Of a stretch of 64,000 nucleotides of DNA, positions 1 through 11,254 are shown piece by piece. Made by a program: the position numbers and the translations under genes. Below the pieces are notes generated by a model. It was not told the DNA's origin and made no database searches. It saw only the letters and a program-made list of their open reading frames with translations. Origin of the DNA: Triplophysa rosa (lineage: Eukaryota; Chordata; Actinopteri; Cypriniformes; Nemacheilidae); the NCBI RefSeq assembly GCF_024868665.1, contig NC_079900.1, forward strand, positions 16,839,727 to 16,903,726, read 5' to 3'. Numbering within the stretch: the first letter of the stretch is position 1; each line of letters opens with the position of its first letter.

Positions 1-2280
1 CCGGATGTCATTGTCCATCGCAATGTTGCACTGTAGGCAATTTGTTAGACATCGCCCTACCCTATACTGTAAATACATGGGAAACTTTTATTGTATTGTA
101 ACTGGTGGATGTTACAAAAAAGGAACTAGAACAGGACAGTGAAGCTAAAAAGTAATAAAAATCTACTCTGTGCACTGTTACTTACAAAGAAATTTGGAAT
201 AATAAACAGAGAATCTGTGCAATGTCAAGGACCTTTTCTCCTTATAATTAAACTCATCTCTGCCAGACTGTTTCATGCAATATAGATAATACTTACCCGA
301 CCTTAGAACACTTCATATGCGACATAAAGAAATCCGATGGGTAAAATATAACATTAACACCTAAAACTGAGCAACGGGGTTCAACATTTCATTCCGTAGC
401 AGCATGAGAAGATTGAGATATGCCCAATTTATTAAACTTTAAAGCAGCCGCAGTCAGAAATGAGACACTAAGTGCAGCCATTAGTAATCATTGCCCTCGG
501 TGGAACATTCTGTATGTTCAAAAGAAGACGAAAATGATGGGAAAAGACGTTCCTTCTACCGTCCCTGAGTATAAGACTTCAAAATCATTCAATGTGAGAC
601 CATCTCACACATCACATGTGAAAGTAATTATCCTTCCGACTCTAAAAGAGAATGCCGCTAACTTGTTAATTCTTATTTTGAAGTGTACCAAACCAACGTT
701 TCCAATACGTTCCCGTAGCGTTCACTTAATAAAGCGGTGTAATCTATCAAGAGTGTTCTGTTAAATAACATAATTGAATTAACTTGAGGTCAGCTGAACC
801 GAGCGAAGCTGTAAATTAGTCACCTTTCCCCGAGGTTGTGAGCAAAGAACGTTGGTCCGAGATGTTTTCATGTACGTGCAAATCACTCGCATGTACTGTA
901 AATGATTGCTCCGCTCACGCAAGCATATGAACCGTGTGAAAACCCACGTCTCCGGGCTTGATTGAAATACAGTCCGGCGATGACTCGAGATACGGTATTG
1001 AGAATTAAGATCCGAGTGAGCGAGAACAACAGCGGGACTTAATCTTAATCCTGATGCTTTCAGAACGGGTCGTGGAGGGCCGTGAGTGGAGGGGAATTAA
1101 AAACAGACACCATGCTGCATCGAGGTATGCCGGCCCCTTGCAACCCTGCGCAGTGTATTCAAATGAGAACCGTTGCAGATAACAGACTGCGCACCATGAG
1201 AAAGTCATTTAGAAAAAAACACACCGGTGCTTAATGTTCCAGCACTAATGATTGTTCGGTTTGAGTAGAAATGCACACCTGATTTATAAATCCACAGCCT
1301 ATCAATGTCAGGCCTGTGCCGGGATAACTGGAGAGGCAGCTCCAAGATGGAGAACTTATTATCCATCAAAAGAAAAAAGGAGGACGGTGGACTTAAGTCG
1401 AAGAACAAACAGAGCCTGTGAACGCTTTCTGTAGATTTTCATTTATTACCATTGACCTTTTGGCACGGCAGACTTGAATCCATAGAGAGTTATGTGCAGG
1501 CCTGAACATAAGACGATTTTCATTGGATGAGTCGTTGCTGGAAAGAAACGGAAAATGAACTGTTATGCTCTTTGCCATCCAGACGCGTAAAAATGTGGAG
1601 TCATGGAGAGAAGCATCTAATCAAAGAGCGATCAATGTATTTAACAGCTGGATATCACCGCTGTGTTCCTGTTGTAAAAAAACGCCTCCTTTGTTTTTAT
1701 TGTCTGGTCTGCATGCCAAACTGAAAAACTGAACTTTTTCCTCACACTCACACGCTATTTTTTTCAGAATTATTGTTTATACCCTTTTAAATGGAAAGAG
1801 AAGAGAAAGCATTGATCTCTGGAGCGTCTCTGTAAATAGAAAGCCACATCTTCATGGATTGATTGGAGCGCTGTCAGGTATCTGTTGATTCATGCACTAT
1901 ATGCCAGAATGCCTAAGCAACCGTGTACAGAGGTTCTGGGTTAGACGGTGAGGAAAAGCATTGCTCATTTTCCAGAAAAAACACCTTTGATGAGGAAAGA
2001 AACGGCTGGAGAGAGAGAGGTCTGAAGAGGCTTATACACTGTGGTGCCGCTGCCAAGCGGAACGTCGACAAACTGCGAAATGACGTTTTTACTGCCATCT
2101 GGGTTTGTGCTGATTGGCACAATGTGCTGGTGAGAGTCTTTGGCGTAATAAGGCAGAAACCACGGGCCGTATTTTTTAACTGACAGCTAGAAATATTTAC
2201 ATACTGTATATGGCTGAAAGTAGCCTTAGAAGCTGACTAATATAAAATGACTTGAATGAAACCCCACGAGAAAACAAGAC
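1..2280. other. Gene-free stretch, nothing recognised
   Basis: I see no gene, RNA gene or known mobile element here. The short open frames (the longest is 114 codons, at 420-764) have no recognisable motif and no splice or codon pattern that sets them apart from chance. Base composition is ordinary AT-rich intergenic DNA. A diverged transposon or a distal regulatory element could be present without my being able to see it. Confidence 0.55.
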
Positions 2281-2360
2281 CAAGTTTAAGGGGGTGGGGC
2301 AGCATTGTGTTAACACCATAAAGTGGGTGTGGCTGTGGGTTCGATTCCCTGAGAAAAAAA
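2281..2360 (+). repeat. Possible tRNA-derived SINE fragment (B box only)
   Basis: GGTTCGATTCC at 2338-2348 matches the RNA polymerase III B-box pattern of tRNA genes and tRNA-derived SINEs. I cannot find a convincing A box at the right distance upstream, nor an acceptor stem, so this is not a tRNA gene. It could be the head of a decayed SINE or a chance match. Confidence 0.25.
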
Positions 2361-2387
2361 TACATGTGCACTTAAAAACAACAAGGG

Positions 2388-2849
2388 CCAGATTTACAAA
2401 CAGCTTGCATTTTTGGCGTAAAAAAACGACTGCCGATATCTACTAAAGACACGCAGTGAAAATTAGCGCTGAAAAGTCGTGGACACAACTGTTTTTGCGA
2501 CTGACCCTTACTACATATGCATTTGTAGGAGTTTACTCTTCAGACGCAAACCTTATGGGAGGATTTAAATGAACTACACAACGTGATTTACTAAGGTTTG
2601 CGCTCGTCATTGTACTGGTATTTGTGGCTTTATTTAACGTCCAAAAAAGCATGTCTTAAACCCTTAATTTGCGCAGCTCTTGATAGATTGCGTTGGTCAT
2701 TATGGGAATGAGATATTGCGCCTTTAGTAAATCTCCCGCAGAAATTTCCACTCCAATCTGCGCTTTTTTGAAATTGCGCTCTCATTCTGTTCATTGTTAT
2801 AATGCTTACACTTTTTTGAAGCAGTCACGAAAAGTGACAATGTACAATG
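2388..2849. other. Gene-free stretch, probably old dispersed repeat
   Basis: No coding region is seen. The stretch is rich in GCGC and TTGCG words and starts with GGGCCAGATTTACAAAC, which looks like the edge of a type of dispersed repeat common in cyprinid genomes. That is recognition from memory; no second copy is visible in this window. Confidence 0.3.
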
Positions 2850-2955
2850 TAGGGTTGGGTATCGAAAATCAATTCCAATTTGGAATCGGAATAGAAAGGC
2901 TAGGAATCGGATCGGAATCGAAAGAAATAGGAATCGGATTAAAATTGTAATTCCT
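2850..2955 (+). mobile_element. hAT-like transposon end (TAGGGTTGGGTATCG type), fragment
   Basis: The piece opens with TAGGGTTGGGTATCG and continues with repeated GGAATCGG words, as in the subterminal repeats of many fish hAT-like non-autonomous elements. No matching opposite end follows. The fragment stops where a different repeat starts at 2956, so it was probably truncated or interrupted by that repeat. Confidence 0.45.
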
Positions 2956-3175
2956 TGTAACAATGGTCAAAGTAAGGGAGGAAGGAGGTGGGAACCGGCG
3001 AACTTTAAACAAACTTTTAATCAAATAAACACACAACAAAACGAAAGCAAAAGGACGGCAGCCACCTCACGGTCGACTGCCGGCTACACAAACATAACTA
3101 AAACTTAACAATGTCCAGGCCTGGTCCTCTCTCGTCGTACCTTACTGTCGCTCCTCCTCTTATGATTCCGGAGCT
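2956..3175 (+). repeat. Dispersed repeat, copy A (LTR-like, same as 5414-5640)
   Basis: About 220 bp starting TGTAACAATGG closely match 5414-5640, in the same orientation. Shared landmarks are a purine-rich AAGG tract, GGGAACCGGCGAAC, CACGGTC followed by ACTGCCGGC, and GTCCAGGCCTGGTCC. The TG start and absence of coding capacity would suit an LTR fragment, but no CA end, target duplication or internal retroviral region can be seen, so the class is open. Confidence 0.5.
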
Positions 3176-4117
3176 TGCATGTTTTTGTCATTATCTGTTC
3201 TGTACTGCATGTTCTCAATAAGCTGATTGTCTAAAAAACCCAAAGTAAAACTCATAACAAGACAACACACATACTGAGAATCGCACAATATCTACAACAG
3301 CATCAAAGAACTGCTGCTTCACTGGTCTAAAAATACAAGCAGTTCAAAACGCTCGTTCTCTGCATCTCGTCTCTTTGTTAATGAGTCAGAAAGAATTGTG
3401 CATGAGGGCAAGAGGACGGCCCAGCATGTTTCTACATGATGGAAGCGATGCAATTCAGGCGACAATCTTCTCTCTGTAAAAATGATGTACCGTACACTCC
3501 AATGTCTCTCTTTGATTAAACTCGCCTGTCAGATCTTTAATATTGGAAATGTAGAGGCAGAAACAGCAAGAACTCGAATGAGCTGCTCATTACAGTCTGA
3601 GAATGTACAATTAGCCCGCAGTCTGAAACAAACAGGCCTGAAGTACAAGTTGTGTCTTGATGACTTGTGTCCAGGGTGACATCTTGTCCTAGTACACACC
3701 TGAAAAGCTGTAACTTGAGATACTTGCAGAAGGGCCATTACGTGTACAGCGTCCACCACATTCTCTGAAAGATGCTTTAAAGATTTTAAAGCTGCAATCG
3801 GTAACTTTTGCCTCTCTATTGTCATCTCTGTTTGGAACAAAATTGCAGGTTACCTTATGCGCTTATCTTTATGTGGGTCAAATGGCATCACACATTTGCA
3901 GCGAAATCTTACCCGACAGCTCAACTTCACAATCCTTATTATAGGTTTACCATTGGGAATCTACAGGCAAATATATATTTTGTACTATTTTTGGTAAAGC
4001 ACTAAATTCTTCTGTTAAATAAAAAAATATATGATTTATTGATGATACATGTGTGCAAAAAGAAGGCTTAAATGTAAAAAATGTTACCCATTACACTATA
4101 ACAAATTGTATGTTATT
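3176..4117. other. Gene-free stretch with a short dispersed repeat
   Basis: No gene recognised. A 59-bp segment at 3791-3849, containing TTTTGCCTCTCTATTG and CATCTCTGTTT and ending in TGCAGG, recurs in the same orientation at 24222-24282, so it is part of a dispersed repeat of unknown extent. Nothing else stands out. Confidence 0.5.
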
Positions 4118-4464
4118 TAGGGCTGTACGATTATTCGTATTTTGATTGTGATAACGATTTATGCTTCCCACAATTAATTGAGCATAATCGTTGTGATATT
4201 AATGTTTTAAAAGCAAGCACAAAACTCCCGATAGTCAGAAAATCATCACAAATCTTGTATCTTTTAAACTGCCACTTTACAGGAAATAAAAAAGCACACC
4301 ATTTTTTTTAAACATATTCATTGGCTGTAAAGTATAGGCCTAATAAACATGCTGAAGTGAAATGAAAAAAAGTTATAAACTGACAAATCGTGTTTATTAA
4401 CCGTGATTAAAATTTTAAGCAAAATAATCGTGATTATCATTTTACCCATGATCGTGCAGCCCTG
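4118..4464. mobile_element. Non-autonomous hAT element, TAGGGCTGTACGATTA ends
   Basis: The element has inverted ends: TAGGGCTGTACGAT at the left, and GATCGTGCAGCCCTG at the right, the complement of a closely related sequence. The flanking octamers ATGTTATT and ATCTTATA agree at 6 of 8 positions, fitting a decayed 8-bp hAT target duplication. There is no open frame for a transposase. It resembles, but is not identical to, the family at 14924, 17475 and 24371. Confidence 0.7.
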
Positions 4465-4520
4465 ATCTTATAAGAAAATTAAGAGTGTTGTCCTTGAGAC
4501 TAAATGGATCCTGAGCTGAA

Positions 4521-4835
4521 GCCCCCATGCACTATAGATTCTCATACCGAACAATTTTATACAGTTCAACAAACCTAGACTTACCAACACAATCTTACGG
4601 CAATTCCTAACTATTTTACAGGTTGCATCTCATACGTCAATCTCATCAATCTCGTACATTGTAGTACGATTTGCTTTCGCACCAATGATGTTAAATTTAG
4701 GGGTAGGAGTAGGGCTTCAGTATTGTGTTTTTGAAACAATAGTTCATTTTTGTACAATTCACATCATATAAATTGATATGAATTAGCCACCTCGAAAAAT
4801 ACATACATATTTCCGTTAGATCAGGCTGGACCATC
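4521..4835 (+). repeat. Dispersed repeat, copy 1 (same as 6108-6400)
   Basis: The segment runs parallel to 6108-6400: AAGCCCCC, CTTACCAACACA, a GTACGATTTGC or GTATGATTTGC word, GGGGTAGGAGTAGGG or a variant, TTGATATGAATTAGCCA and ATACATACATATTTCC occur in the same order. It is non-coding. The type is known to me from cyprinid genomes as an interspersed repeat, but I cannot name the family. Confidence 0.6.
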
Positions 4836-5413
4836 TGAGGTTGCTAAAAAGGTTTTTATCAGTTGTCTAAGTACATTAAGATAAGGATATCCTTAAATGG
4901 AGACTATACTGTAGGTCATATCATAAAATCATTAAACAGCAAGATGCAAGATGCACATCGATCAGAAGTGCATGACCGAGTTCCAATGAGCAAGTAACTA
5001 AACAGACCAATTATGATAGTTCTGTCATGACAACTCTCGGAGGGTTTAGCATGGTAGTGTACATGACATATAATTGTATTTGGTCTTGGCGGAATAGATC
5101 TGCTACACTGCTGCTGCGGCGGAGCAAGTACGGAGACTTGCTACTGCCAATACATCCACAACATGCTGCTGTGTGCATATAAGGAATGCTGCTGCTGCAA
5201 ATATAACATATATGAATAAACCCCGCATAGCTTACGTGATCACCTTGTAGCAGATCTATACAAGTGGAGCTGGGGAAGGAGGAGGGTTTCTGAAACGCGC
5301 TGCACTGCTACGACAATCACTAGCCCAGATTTAAACGTAGAGAAGCAAGCTCATTGGCTGCTGATATGGAAGGAACCAATCAGCTGCGCCGTGTAGTAAA
5401 GTTATTATGTCAG
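4836..5413. other. Gene-free stretch, nothing recognised
   Basis: No gene or defined element is seen. A few GCTGCTGC runs occur near 5110-5200 but do not form a long tandem repeat. Confidence 0.5.
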
Positions 5414-5640
5414 TGTAACAATGTTGAAAGTAAGGAAGGAAGGAGGCGGGAACCGGCGAACATTAAATAAACTTAATAAAATAAACCAACCAACCACAAA
5501 ACGAAAGTAAAGGGCCGACAGCTACCTCACGGTCAACTGCCGGCCACACAAACATAAATAAAACTTAACACAATGTCCAGGCCTGGTCCTCTCTCGTCCT
5601 TCACTCCTGTCGCTCGTCCTTTCATGCTTCCGCTCCTCCG
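5414..5640 (+). repeat. Dispersed repeat, copy B (same as 2956-3175)
   Basis: This is a second copy of the repeat at 2956-3175, in direct orientation about 2.46 kb away, starting TGTAACAATG and sharing GGGAACCGGCGAAC and GTCCAGGCCTGGTCC. After about 5640 the two copies diverge. Direct spacing would be compatible with LTRs of a decayed element, but the DNA between them (3176-5413) has no gag or pol similarity that I can see, so two independent insertions are more likely. Confidence 0.5.
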
Positions 5641-6059
5641 TGAGAGATGCGAGACCGGTGCAACGCGCAGCCGACACTCATTATCACTCGCACCGTTCCC
5701 TCAGGGCTCTCGTCCCGCCTTCCTTTCGGTCAGATTGGTTTAGATTTTAGGACTGTGCCATCTAGAGTTTCATGCCAGAACTTTCTCTGTCATAAATTTT
5801 CACGGTGCCAACATAAGCAATGGTACTTAAGCCCGTAACACGTCTGAACCTGCAGCCTCGCAGGAGCATTATCTGCGTGTTCTGACTCTTATTTTCTGAT
5901 TTAACCTAATTCAATTATCTAATCATAAAATAATTTGGCTAGTATCCAGAGGGTCTTTTGATTTCCAAACTGGGATCATTAGGGATAATATACACCATAA
6001 GCAACACAAGTAATGAACCGTGTGATTGCACTCGTTCCTTGATGATAAATACCAACAAC
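5641..6059. other. Gene-free stretch, nothing recognised
   Basis: No gene is recognised. The GC-richer beginning (to about 5720) may still belong to the repeat that ends at 5640. Confidence 0.45.
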
Positions 6060-6107
6060 ACACTAGAGTGTTTGATTTTAAGGACTGATGTCATATATGC
6101 TCCTCTG
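6060..6107 (+). repeat. Short direct repeat, first copy (see 6408-6455)
   Basis: The block containing TTTTAAGGACTGATGTCATATATGC recurs at 6408-6455 with a few differences (TCTTAAGGACTGATGTTATATATGC). Both copies bracket the dispersed repeat at 6108-6400, so this looks like a local duplication or a long flanking duplication around an insertion. Confidence 0.5.
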
Positions 6108-6400
6108 AAGCCCCCGTCCACTAAAGGTTCTCATATAGAACAATTCAATACCGTTTTATAAACTTACCAACACAGCAATTCGTAACTATTCGTATGAATT
6201 TGTACAATCTCATTTGTACATTTTAGTATGATTTGCTATCGCACCAGGGATGTTACATGTAGGGGTGTGATTAGGGGAGGGGTTCAGTGTGGCATTTTAC
6301 AAGTAATCATACATTTTAGTACAATTTACATTGTACAAATTGATATGATTTAGCCAACTGGTAAAATACATACATATTTCCATAAGATCATGATGGACGA
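6108..6400 (+). repeat. Dispersed repeat, copy 2 (same as 4521-4835)
   Basis: It is parallel to 4521-4835 over its whole length, with CTTACCAACACA, GATTTGCTATCGCACCA, AGGGGTGTGATTAGGGG and ATACATACATATTTCC as landmarks. It is non-coding. Copies of the sequence at 6060-6107 and 6408-6455 flank it on both sides. Confidence 0.6.
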
Positions 6401-6407
6401 CGCACTG

Positions 6408-6455
6408 GAATGATTGATCTTAAGGACTGATGTTATATATGCCCTTCTGACATCA
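6408..6455 (+). repeat. Short direct repeat, second copy (see 6060-6107)
   Basis: The AAGGACTGATGT and ATATATGC words and the following CTTCTGA match 6060-6107. At about 48 bp it is too long for an ordinary transposon target duplication, so local duplication is the simpler reading. Confidence 0.5.
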
Positions 6456-8523
6456 CCCTTAACCCACAAGAAATTAAAGCTCTACTTTGTGCTTTGACAT
6501 CTGGGAACAATTGCGTGACATTGCAGAATGTCAGAAAAGTTAATACACACTTCACCATTGCGGTGTAGTATGTATATCTTTTGTGCTCATTAAAAATGCG
6601 AATCAGGATTCAGCCAAAATGTTGACTAGATGACATCACAGCACATTAAACTTTTAACCTGATATAAAGTACACAAAAAACAATGACATCACAGGCCAAT
6701 GCATACAGTAGGCTGATATTTAGTCATTTTGGATGGTAACTGTGTCCACAGGAAGTGGTAGGAAAAGATCTGTAACCCAGAATAAGATGATATGTAATAT
6801 GAAATATGTAATACTTGTTTAAGTGTATTTCTTTTTGACTTCATCAGCCATTAACCACATGCTTCCTTAACTGGCACTGAAAAATCGACTGTGCACTAGA
6901 AAAACATGCTTAAGGTCTGGATGGAATCAATGATAAGCATAAACAAACAATCACGAAGGGATTGACTAGATTCAAACAAACTAGCACAGCTGTTCAGCAT
7001 CTGCAGTTAGCCCGGTGGCTGTCTTTTTTCACAAATCAAAAACATGTCGAAACATAATTTGCTACTGCGCCCAAAAGTATAATGAAGTGTCTCACGATCA
7101 CTTATTTTAATTGGTGGAATCAAGCACAAAATGACATGCATGTTTTAGAGGGCACGCAGCAGGAAGCAAAGAAACACGAAACATCCGTAAGGTCAGCGTC
7201 ACCACAGAGACCGTGTCATTTTTTCGCAGTGGGTAATTTTGCGCATTTTAACAAGTTTCGCTCCCGGTACCTGCACATTATAATGAGGGACAAACAACAT
7301 AAGCCCAGTGTTGCCACCTTTGGTTGCAATGAATGGATGTGTAGCAGACGGGAGTAATGAGGAGCCAGCACATCGTGCAAGTGAAGAGTGAACACAAAGC
7401 AACAGCTGTAGCCGTCTGCTCATCAGACTTCTCAATGCTCTTGAGAACACTTGCCTGACATCCCATTGGGTGTAGATGGATGGATGGATGAATGGACAGG
7501 TGTTCCAGGAAGAGAACGGATGGGAGTTTGTTGCTAAACAAACAGGTACTACTAGTAATCAAACAGTAGATGACTTAAGATTTAATGACTGAGTTTCTGA
7601 TTCACCTGAGGCCAACCGGGCACAAGGTTTTAAAAAAAATGCTTTCTTGCTTTCAAAAGCATATATGCGGAACAAAACTGAATATATAAAAATATAAATA
7701 TATAGATAGATAAATTTGTTAGTCGTTCCATGAAGATTCCCAACCACCAGCAAAAACCATTGGCCTACCACACAGATATGTCGACGACATGTAGAGATAA
7801 GACCAGCACAGTGAGCACACAATGAATTATTTTGACTACATTGCATTTCTGTACATGCCTGTTGTCCCTTTCAGCAAGACGCGTGCAATCTGCACTGCCT
7901 TTTCCCACACAATATGACTGTATCCATGTTCTAGGTCTATTCCCTTCTCATTACTTCACAGGCCTGTGATATCAGTTACCGTGGTGTGAATTCCTTACCC
8001 AGCATGTTTAAATTCGTTCCTCTTGAATGATAAACATAAAATTGAAATTGAAAAGAGAAGAGAAAATAAGCTATAGGTGCCAGCAGGTAAGTCTTTGATC
8101 ATGACTCATGCTATATCTATTCACCAAAAAATAGAAAATCCTGTGCGACTTCAGTGCATGTAAGATAGGGGGCTCAAACTATAGCTTCTCAAGTGTTGGC
8201 TTTGAATAAAAGTGTCAGCTAAATGAGTAAATGTAAATGGATAAATGAAAAATGTAAATATGAAAGTATTAATGGTTTACTTTTACACCTTGTATAACCG
8301 GAGACGACGCAACATCACAACATTTTTTAAATATTATTTAGTTTTTGTCCACACCATGCACAACAAGCTAAAATGGATTCTATCTTAGAAAAAAAAATTA
8401 TGTTGTGCGACAAGTCACGTCTGGTGTAGACACAATGTTAAAGACAAATATACACATACACTACAATTGAAACGTTTAGGGTAACTTACCTTTACCTTAT
8501 TCAACATCTTTGTCTTAGCATCT
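6456..8523. other. Gene-free stretch, nothing recognised
   Basis: The small open frames on both strands near 7080-7850 have no recognisable domain. A short GATG microsatellite lies at 7475-7495. There are no other defined elements. Confidence 0.5.
7475..7495. repeat. (GATG)n microsatellite
   Basis: About five GATG units, the last one imperfect (GAATGG). Short and probably polymorphic; no function is implied. Confidence 0.85.
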
Positions 8524-8892
8524 TTAAAGGGATAGTTCACCCAAAAATGAAAATTTTGTCATGAATTACTCGCCATCTAGTTGTTCCAAACCCGAATACA
8601 TTTTTTGGGTCTTTGTTTGGTTTAAAACAAAGAAAGATATTTGGAAGAATGTTAGCAACTGACAGTGTTTGCTTTCCTAAATTCCTCAAAATGTCTTCTT
8701 TTGTGTTCAACAGAATAAAAATAAAAAAAATCTGACTATGGTAGCCAATGGTGCCTCAAAATTGTTGGTTAGTAAAATTCTCCCAAATATCTTTGTGTTC
8801 ATCAGAACAAAAAAATGTATACAGGTTTGGAACAGCTAGAAGGTGAGTAAATGATGACAGAATTTTCATTTTTGGGTGAACTATCACTTTAA
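8524..8892. mobile_element. TTAA foldback MITE, full length
   Basis: It is bounded by TTAA on both sides. The left end is AAAGGGATAGTTCACCC and the right end GGGTGAACTATCACTTT; the two halves are inverted copies (CAAAAATGAAAATT against AATTTTCATTTTTG). No coding capacity. It is one of about ten copies of the same family in the window. TTAA target duplications occur in piggyBac and Kolobok type transposons; which one mobilised this family is not decided here. Confidence 0.85.
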
Positions 8893-10955
8893 CGTAACTT
8901 TGCACAGAATATGCTGAAATTTTATTTGGTCATTTTATTAACCAGCTTTTGAGATTTCATCCCAAGATGCTTTCTATTGGTTTTTATGGTACCAAGTCAT
9001 AAATTTAGTTTTGTAATGAAAAAAACTGAATATGATGGCACAATTATATTTTTGTCCATAAAACAAGGTTTCTAAAATTATGAGCAACATTTCCGTCAAG
9101 TGACTGCAAACCTTTGAGCGGTAGTGTACTGTACATAAACACAGTAGTCTAGTGTTGACAACAACAAACACGCCATCCGTCAAAGTTTGTATGTGTTCCT
9201 GTCACCGCTGTGTCCTGAATCACTCGTTTGTTCACTTTTTCACTATTCCCTATCCAGTGACTGCCACATCGCACTATATACAGAACAGGAATCGACACAG
9301 CACTTGTCTACAAACCGGATGCGACAAAACTAGAATCAATGAAGCTGTCTACACTGAAAGTGTCCGCTGATGCAGCGCGCTCTCAGTTGACAGCACAACT
9401 ACCGCAGGCACTTTATTCTGCTCATCGGACGGAAATACAACCGATTTATTTACAAATATCATATGTGGGAATTGAATCCTTATATGTATATTAAAATAGC
9501 TGTTACATAAATCCGTGATGTTTCTGGTCTCTTGATGGGACTGTCTCCCACCTGATTTTCATTCTTCTGTACCAAAAACTGTATACATTTAGAATTTATG
9601 GTTTAAAAACATTTGTTTTTAAAACAAATAATTGACTAGTTTGCTCTAAAGTACTGTATTCCTCAAAAAGTCTATTTTTTGCATTCACCATAGATGGATC
9701 AAAGGATTAACACATAATCATTTGACTGATGGATTCCTTCCTAACTCAAAGATAAGTAAGACATCACGGTTTTATTGATAACCTGATTAGAGGCAATGTC
9801 GAGACAGAAAAGCCATGTGAGAAATTAAGCAACCTCCCAAAACGCCCTCACTACCTCCTCTCCCTCCCTATAAAAATGAGAAGGCCAGGGGAGCGTAATA
9901 AACAAGTTTCTATAGCACTAGATTAATTACACCATTCAGAATGGTTGCAGGCTTACTCAAAGTGCACTTGAGCAGGCCAAAGGCAAGGTTGCAGACATCC
10001 CTGTCAATTAGTTTCTACTTTTAGACCAGGTCCCTTCGGGACAAGCAAGTAATGTCACCGCGGTACCATCCCAAGAGTTGTAGTGGGACTGCGGGCTATG
10101 CGCTCTACTGTGGCTCCGTGAAGTATCTGAGCTTCGCAAGCATTTGATTTAATCACAGGGAACATTTAACATTTCGATTACAAGTGTGAACTCAAAGTCT
10201 TTCAAGTCATTTGTGCCTGCCACTGGGAAACAGCGAGGGCATTCCTTCAGATTTTACGGAGCATGTGTGGTGCCTCAGACGTCTAGATCTAGATGAGACT
10301 TTTGTAATTTCGAATAGCGGTTAATCCATATTATATAATTTGCACCCTGAAGTAAATACAAAAAAACATTCTTCAACATACAAGTCTTTACTTATTCATA
10401 AAGCATGAGACTGCAGCCAAACATGCATTTCTGTCTTCCTGAAACACATCCCTCATCTTTTCTTGGCAGGGCTGTCTACTTTTAAAAAGGAAAACACAAC
10501 AAAGCAAACATCTCTGTGTATTCTGCCCTTTCCTTCCAGTTGTGTGCAGACTTCACACGGGACTTGAATGACCTTTTCCTTCTGGCTTTTGGGGAAAAGT
10601 GAGTGAAGATTGCAAAAACAATATAACACATTTGATATTGTCCCATTGTATGAAATACCCAGAATGCATTATTAATGCAGATTGGTATGTGATGATCAAA
10701 GTGAAGCTTAAGCTGTATTTTAAGAGGAATCTTTTCCAATCCCAAACACACATTGAGAGACCTGTGAAAAATATGGTAAGCTTCTTATTACAAAATGGTC
10801 TATTTTTCAGGTCTGTCCTATACATTCACGTCATTTTTCTATACAGAAGATGTCAAAACAGTTCACAAACTCTTTTCTTTTAATTATTTTTGTGTTTGCT
10901 CTTTTGCAAAGCTATTTTCTTCAATAAAGTATTTCTGGCCGATGTAAAACACTTC
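8893..10955. other. Gene-free stretch, nothing recognised
   Basis: No gene is recognised. The part around 9990-10140 is GC-richer and free of repeat signatures, so it could be a conserved non-coding element, but I have no comparison to support that. The open frames near 10480-10880 overlap one another on both strands in AT-rich DNA and look like chance. Confidence 0.45.
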
Positions 10956-11254
10956 CAGTGTTTCCCATACATTGATTTATTCGTGGAGGCCCGCCACACT
11001 ATCAACACTGGCCGCCACGAATAGATTTTTCATGATTCCCCTTTAAATTCTTATTTGACTATTTATAAAACAGTTTAAACATGCTGCAGTTGCGAGCAGC
11101 GTGTTGACGCTCATCGCCTCTCTCTCTCTCATGTTAACTGCAGCTCCGCCCTCGACGCTAAGCGCCACTCGCTCACACGACAGTGAACGAATTAAAATGT
11201 GGCGGTGTTTTCCTTGCCTTTCCACGTAAACGTCAACAGTCACAGATGTTACTG
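10956..11254 (+). repeat. DNA-transposon-like repeat with CAGTGTTTCCCA end
   Basis: The segment begins CAGTGTTTCCCATAC and carries GGAGGCCCGCCAC and GGCCGCCACGAA, an inverted pair. The same terminal word recurs at 11255 in the same orientation and at 22781-22796 in inverted orientation. The word CAGTGTTTCCCA is a frequent fish transposon end in my memory; no matching opposite end closes this copy. Confidence 0.45.

Noticed and set aside
2281..2360. tRNA gene
   Set aside because: Only a B-box match; no cloverleaf, A box or acceptor stem.
7440..7562. His- and Ser-rich minus-strand frame near 7500
   Set aside because: It reads through the GATG microsatellite; no domain.
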